Assembly: GCF_014161445.1 (NCBI RefSeq)
Contig: NZ_JABBXA010000002.1
Coordinates: 666,351-730,350, forward strand
From: Microbispora sp. H13382
GTDB taxonomy: Bacteria; Actinomycetota; Actinomycetes; Streptosporangiales; Streptosporangiaceae
DNA: 64,000 nucleotides
Direction of reading: 5' to 3'
Shown: one piece after another, positions 61,044-64,000 of the stretch
Numbering within the stretch: position 1 is the stretch's first letter
Layout of the letters: the number at the start of each line of letters is the position of its first letter
Made by a program: the position numbers and the translations under genes
The notes under the pieces: model-generated
The model's input: only the letters and a program-made list of their open reading frames with translations
The model's database searches: none
What the model was told of the DNA's origin: nothing

Positions 61044-61781
61044 ATGGCGACGAACACGGCCGCTCCCCGACGGCGTCAGCGCCAGGCCGAGACCCGCCTG
61101 GGGCTCGTGCGGCGGGCGCGGCGGATCAACCGGATTCTGGCCGAGACCTACCCCGACGCCCATTGCGAACTCGACTTCGGCAACCCTCTGGAGTTGCTGG
61201 TCGCCACGATCCTCTCGGCGCAGTGCACGGACAAGAGAGTCAACATGGTCACTCCGGTGCTCTTCGCGAAGTACCGGACCGCGGCCGACTACGCCGGAGC
61301 CGATCGCGCCGAACTCGAGGAGATCATCAAATCGACCGGGTTCTTCCGGGCGAAGGCCAACAGCATCATCGGGATGGCGCAGGCCCTTTGTGAGCACCAC
61401 AAGGGGGAGGTTCCGGGCAAGCTGGCCGACCTGGTCAAGCTCCCCGGCGTGGGCCGCAAGACCGCGAACGTCGTGCTCGGCAACGCCTTCGACGTCCCCG
61501 GCATCACCGTGGACACGCACTTCCAGCGGCTGACCAGGCGCTTCGGCTGGACGGCCGAGACCGATCCGGTGAAGATCGAGCACGAGGTCGGCGAGCTGAT
61601 CCCCAAGTCCGAGTGGACGATGCTGTCGCATCGGCTGATCTGGCACGGCCGCCGCATCTGCCACGCGCGCAAGCCCGCCTGCGGCGTGTGCCCCCTCGCC
61701 GCGCTCTGCCCGTCGTACGGCACCGGCCCCACGGACCCGGACGAGGCGCGCAAGCTGGTGCGTCCGGGCCCGTTCTCGTGA
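61044..61781 (+). CDS. nth: Endonuclease III
   Basis: 245 residues. Helix-hairpin-helix [17 protein letters not shown] carries the catalytic lysine, the aspartate is in TVDTHFQRL, and the iron-sulfur cluster ligands are [17 protein letters not shown] (spacing 6-2-5). It excises oxidised pyrimidines and cuts abasic sites. The start at 61044 is set by homology and by the -10 element just upstream; the open frame continues to 60774 only because it includes the decayed duplicate. Confidence 0.97.
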   Translation: MATNTAAPRRRQRQAETRLGLVRRARRINRILAETYPDAHCELDFGNPLELLVATILSAQCTDKRVNMVTPVLFAKYRTAADYAGADRAELEEIIKSTGFFRAKANSIIGMAQALCEHHKGEVPGKLADLVKLPGVGRKTANVVLGNAFDVPGITVDTHFQRLTRRFGWTAETDPVKIEHEVGELIPKSEWTMLSHRLIWHGRRICHARKPACGVCPLAALCPSYGTGPTDPDEARKLVRPGPFS

Positions 61782-61844
61782 ATCCACGGTGATCGGGAAG
61801 CTCGGGCGTTCTTCCGTGGTTGTACGGCACGCCTGGGCCCGAGC

Positions 61845-62534
61845 GTGCCCAGCGTGACGATGCGGTGTGACGATGTGGAGGTGGTCGTGGCTCCCGCCTG
61901 GTTGACGGAGCTGGCCGCGAAGGCCGCGCACAGTCCTGTCCCCACCGGCTTGCGGCCGCCCGCCAACGGCTCCGGCCGCTCGGCCGCGGTGCTGTTGCTG
62001 TTCGGCGAGGGCCCGGAAGGGCCCGACATCCTGCTCATCCAGCGCAGTTCGAAGGGCCGTGTGCACGCCGGCCAGCCCGCGTTCCCCGGCGGCGGCGTCG
62101 ACCCCGGTGACGACGGCCCGATCGGCGCCGCGCTGCGGGAGGCGCAGGAGGAGACCGGGCTCGACCCCGCGGGCGTCGAGGTCGTCGGGACCATGCCGGA
62201 GCTCTACGTGTGGCGCAGCGACAACCGGGTGACGCCCGTGCTCGCCTGGTGGCACACGCCCTGCGCCGTGCACGCCGCGTCTCCCGACGAGGTCGAGGCC
62301 GTCGAGCGGGTCCCGGTCGCGGAGCTGGTGGACCCGGCCAACCGGCTGCGGCTGCGCCACCCGCGCGGCATCGTCCCCTCCGTGGCGTTCCGCGTACGCG
62401 GCCTGCTCGTGTGGGGCTTCACCGCCGGGGTGCTGGACGGCGTGCTGACGGCGGCGGGCTTCGAGCGCCCCTGGGACCGCTCACGGGTCGAAGATCTTCC
62501 CCCCGAGGTCGTCAACCTGGCCGCGCGGGGCTGA
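61845..62534 (+). CDS. Nudix hydrolase, CoA-diphosphatase type
   Basis: 229 residues. LLIQRSSKGRVHAGQPAFPGG resembles the LLT.RS..LR.H.GQ.AFPGG signature of CoA pyrophosphatases and runs into the Nudix box AALREAQEETGLDP. This matches Rv3672c, next to marP in M. tuberculosis. It likely cleaves CoA or acyl-CoA. GTG start at 61845; a GTG a few codons later is possible. Confidence 0.92.
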   Translation: MPSVTMRCDDVEVVVAPAWLTELAAKAAHSPVPTGLRPPANGSGRSAAVLLLFGEGPEGPDILLIQRSSKGRVHAGQPAFPGGGVDPGDDGPIGAALREAQEETGLDPAGVEVVGTMPELYVWRSDNRVTPVLAWWHTPCAVHAASPDEVEAVERVPVAELVDPANRLRLRHPRGIVPSVAFRVRGLLVWGFTAGVLDGVLTAAGFERPWDRSRVEDLPPEVVNLAARG

Positions 62535-62613
62535 GCCGGCGGGGTGCTCGTACGCCGCGTACGGCGACGAGACCCGGCAGACGCCCGCACACGACGACGG
62601 GCGTGCCTATACC

Positions 62614-63813
62614 GTGGAAACTGTGCGCGGCGATCTTCTGGATCTCATCCTGATCGGCCTGGTGGTGGCCTTCGCGGTGTCGGGCTACCGGCAGGGCTTC
62701 ATCATCGGGGCCTTCAGCTTCTTCGGATTCGTCGGCGGCGCCATCCTGGGGTTGTTCATCGCGCCACCCCTGGCGGGAGCGATCGTCAGCGGCGACATCG
62801 AGCGGGCCCTGTTAGCCATCGTCATCGTCTTCCTGACGGCCACCGTCGGGCAGTTCGCGTCCTCCACCATCGGCGCCATGGCCCGTAGCCACGTCACGTG
62901 GGAGCCCGCCAAGGCGGTCGACGCCTTCGGCGGCTCGGTCGCCAGCGGCCTGTCGGTTCTGGCCATCGCCTGGCTGATCGGCTCCCTGATGGTCTCGATG
63001 AGCATCGGCCAGCCGCTGATCAAGGACCAGATCAACGGCTCGGTGATCTGGCAGAGCGTCGACGACGCCATCCCGGACGGCGTGGGAGCGCTGCAGAAGC
63101 AGTTCAGGGACTTCGTCAGCACCTCGGAGTGGCCGCAGGTCATCACCTCGATCGGCGGCCAGAACGTGCCGCCGCCGGACCAGAGCCTGATCAACGGAAG
63201 CCCTGCCCTCGTCCGGGCCCGCAGGGCGATCGTCAAGGTGCAGGGCACGGCCCCGAGCTGCCGCAAGCGCATCGAGGGGACCGGGTTCGTCTACGCACGA
63301 CAGCGGATCATGACCAACGCCCACGTCGTCGCCGGGGTCACCGAGGGGCTGCACGTGACCGACTACGACGGCAACCAGTACGACGCCCGGGTCGTCCTCT
63401 ACAACCCCGAGCGGGACATCGCTGTCCTGTTCGTCCCGGACCTCCCGATCGGCGCGCTGCGCTTCGACATGACCGCCGAGAAGGGCGACAGCGCGATCAT
63501 CGCCGGTTACCCGAAGGGGCACCCCTTCACGCCGCTCGCCGCGCGCGTCAGGGTCAAGCAGCGCGCCGAGTCGTACGACATCTACAACAAGCGCAAGGTG
63601 GAGCGTGAGGTCTACGCGATCCGCGGCAAGGTCCAGCCGGGCAACTCGGGTGGGCCGCTGCTGAGCCCGGAGGGCCGGGTGCTCGGAGTGATCTTCGCCG
63701 CCGCGACGGACCAGCCGGAGACGGGCTTCGCCCTCACGGCGGAGGAGGTCATGCGCGACGCCACCGACGGCAGCGGCGCCGTCGCCCGTGTGGGCACGCA
63801 GGACTGCGACTGA
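62614..63813 (+). CDS. marP: MarP-type periplasmic trypsin-like protease
   Basis: 399 residues. Four N-terminal membrane helices (CvpA-like, about 8-140) tether a trypsin-like protease domain with the catalytic histidine in MTNAHVVAG, aspartate in NPERDIAVLFV and serine in QPGNSGGPLL. A cysteine pair flanks the start and end of the domain. M. tuberculosis MarP is needed for acid and oxidative stress survival and cleaves the hydrolase RipA. GTG start at 62614. Confidence 0.95.
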   Translation: METVRGDLLDLILIGLVVAFAVSGYRQGFIIGAFSFFGFVGGAILGLFIAPPLAGAIVSGDIERALLAIVIVFLTATVGQFASSTIGAMARSHVTWEPAKAVDAFGGSVASGLSVLAIAWLIGSLMVSMSIGQPLIKDQINGSVIWQSVDDAIPDGVGALQKQFRDFVSTSEWPQVITSIGGQNVPPPDQSLINGSPALVRARRAIVKVQGTAPSCRKRIEGTGFVYARQRIMTNAHVVAGVTEGLHVTDYDGNQYDARVVLYNPERDIAVLFVPDLPIGALRFDMTAEKGDSAIIAGYPKGHPFTPLAARVRVKQRAESYDIYNKRKVEREVYAIRGKVQPGNSGGPLLSPEGRVLGVIFAAATDQPETGFALTAEEVMRDATDGSGAVARVGTQDCD

Positions 63814-63824
63814 CGCGCGCCCGG

Positions 63825-64000
63825 CTACTCGCCGGGGGTCAGGCGGGCGAGGATGGCGGAGACGGCGGAGCCGGCGTCGGCGTTCCCCTCGTCGATGACG
63901 GCCGTGATCGCGTCGGCCTCCACGGCCAGGGCCCGCAGGTCGAGTCCGTATGGCCGGGTCGAGCCGTACGCGCCGAGCCGGGCGGATCCACGGGTCAGCA
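63825..64000 (-). CDS. C-terminal end of an unidentified protein (partial)
   Basis: The minus-strand frame ends with LDLRALAVEADAITAVIDEG and SAVSAILARLTPGE followed by TAG at 63825-63827. The start is beyond the window. It is convergent with marP. The helical ending is not diagnostic. In M. tuberculosis the neighbour is an epoxide hydrolase (ephE), but nothing here shows that fold. Confidence 0.6.
   Translation of the reverse strand, partial: LTRGSARLGAYGSTRPYGLDLRALAVEADAITAVIDEGNADAGSAVSAILARLTPGE

Noticed and set aside
1-64000. CRISPR arrays, rRNA genes, a full prophage
   Set aside because: No repeat-spacer pattern, rRNA sequence or phage structural gene was seen.

Overview
High-GC actinobacterial chromosome, most likely from the Streptosporangiales. 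This rests on base composition, on leaderless and GTG-started genes, on a WhiB-family (wblA-type) gene, and on a right-hand block with the gene order I know from Streptomyces coelicolor wblA-crp-nth and Mycobacterium tuberculosis marP-nth-crp-whiB4-ponA2. No searches were run. All family calls come from motifs and remembered families.

Layout. 1-8 kb: an arginase-like enzyme with an altered metal-site motif, two repeat-rich secreted proteins, two small helix-turn-helix proteins, a Spo0M-type protein and a DedA protein. About 8.1-8.3 kb holds the frameshifted tail of a zinc metallopeptidase gene. 8.5-13.8 kb: a 1,326-residue secreted metallophosphoesterase with three copies of a roughly 115-residue module, then a HupE-like membrane protein. 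13.8-19.8 kb: a cysteine-synthase-like enzyme divergent from an HxlR regulator with a palindrome between them, two methyltransferases, a SARP/BTAD-type regulator and a secreted protein. 19.8-22.9 kb: a molybdate unit made of a helix-turn-helix/TOBE protein and modABC. 22.9-29 kb: an LLM-class oxidoreductase, a LuxR regulator, and a cupin-SARP-cupin run facing a second HxlR regulator, which is divergent from an acyl-CoA dehydrogenase. 29-35 kb: a broken gene, a DUF418 membrane protein, and an ABC exporter with a NarL-type two-component system. 35.4-37.2 kb: a GH5 glycosidase with a CBM13 domain behind a strong promoter and a perfect LacI-type operator.

37.4-50.8 kb is a mosaic. At its edges lie decayed IS5, ISL3 and IS481 transposases, an XF1762-like gene fragment, and two fragments of one type of DNA methyltransferase gene. 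It ends at the 3' end of a tRNA-Pro(CGG) gene, which suggests the scar of an integrative element. Intact genes sit between the edges: a membrane glycosyltransferase with uppP, a second DedA protein, a BlaI/M56-peptidase pair with its operator, a two-component pair arranged tail to tail with overlapping ends, an MFS transporter, and a COG4705-like membrane protein.

50.8-64 kb is the conserved core: metallophosphoesterase, YqeY protein, class A PBP, WblA, two ArsA-like ATPases, DUF4177 protein, RidA, Nudix, MBL hydrolase, Crp, endonuclease III (behind a decayed copy of its own 5' part), a CoA-type Nudix, the MarP-type periplasmic protease, and the end of an unidentified convergent gene.
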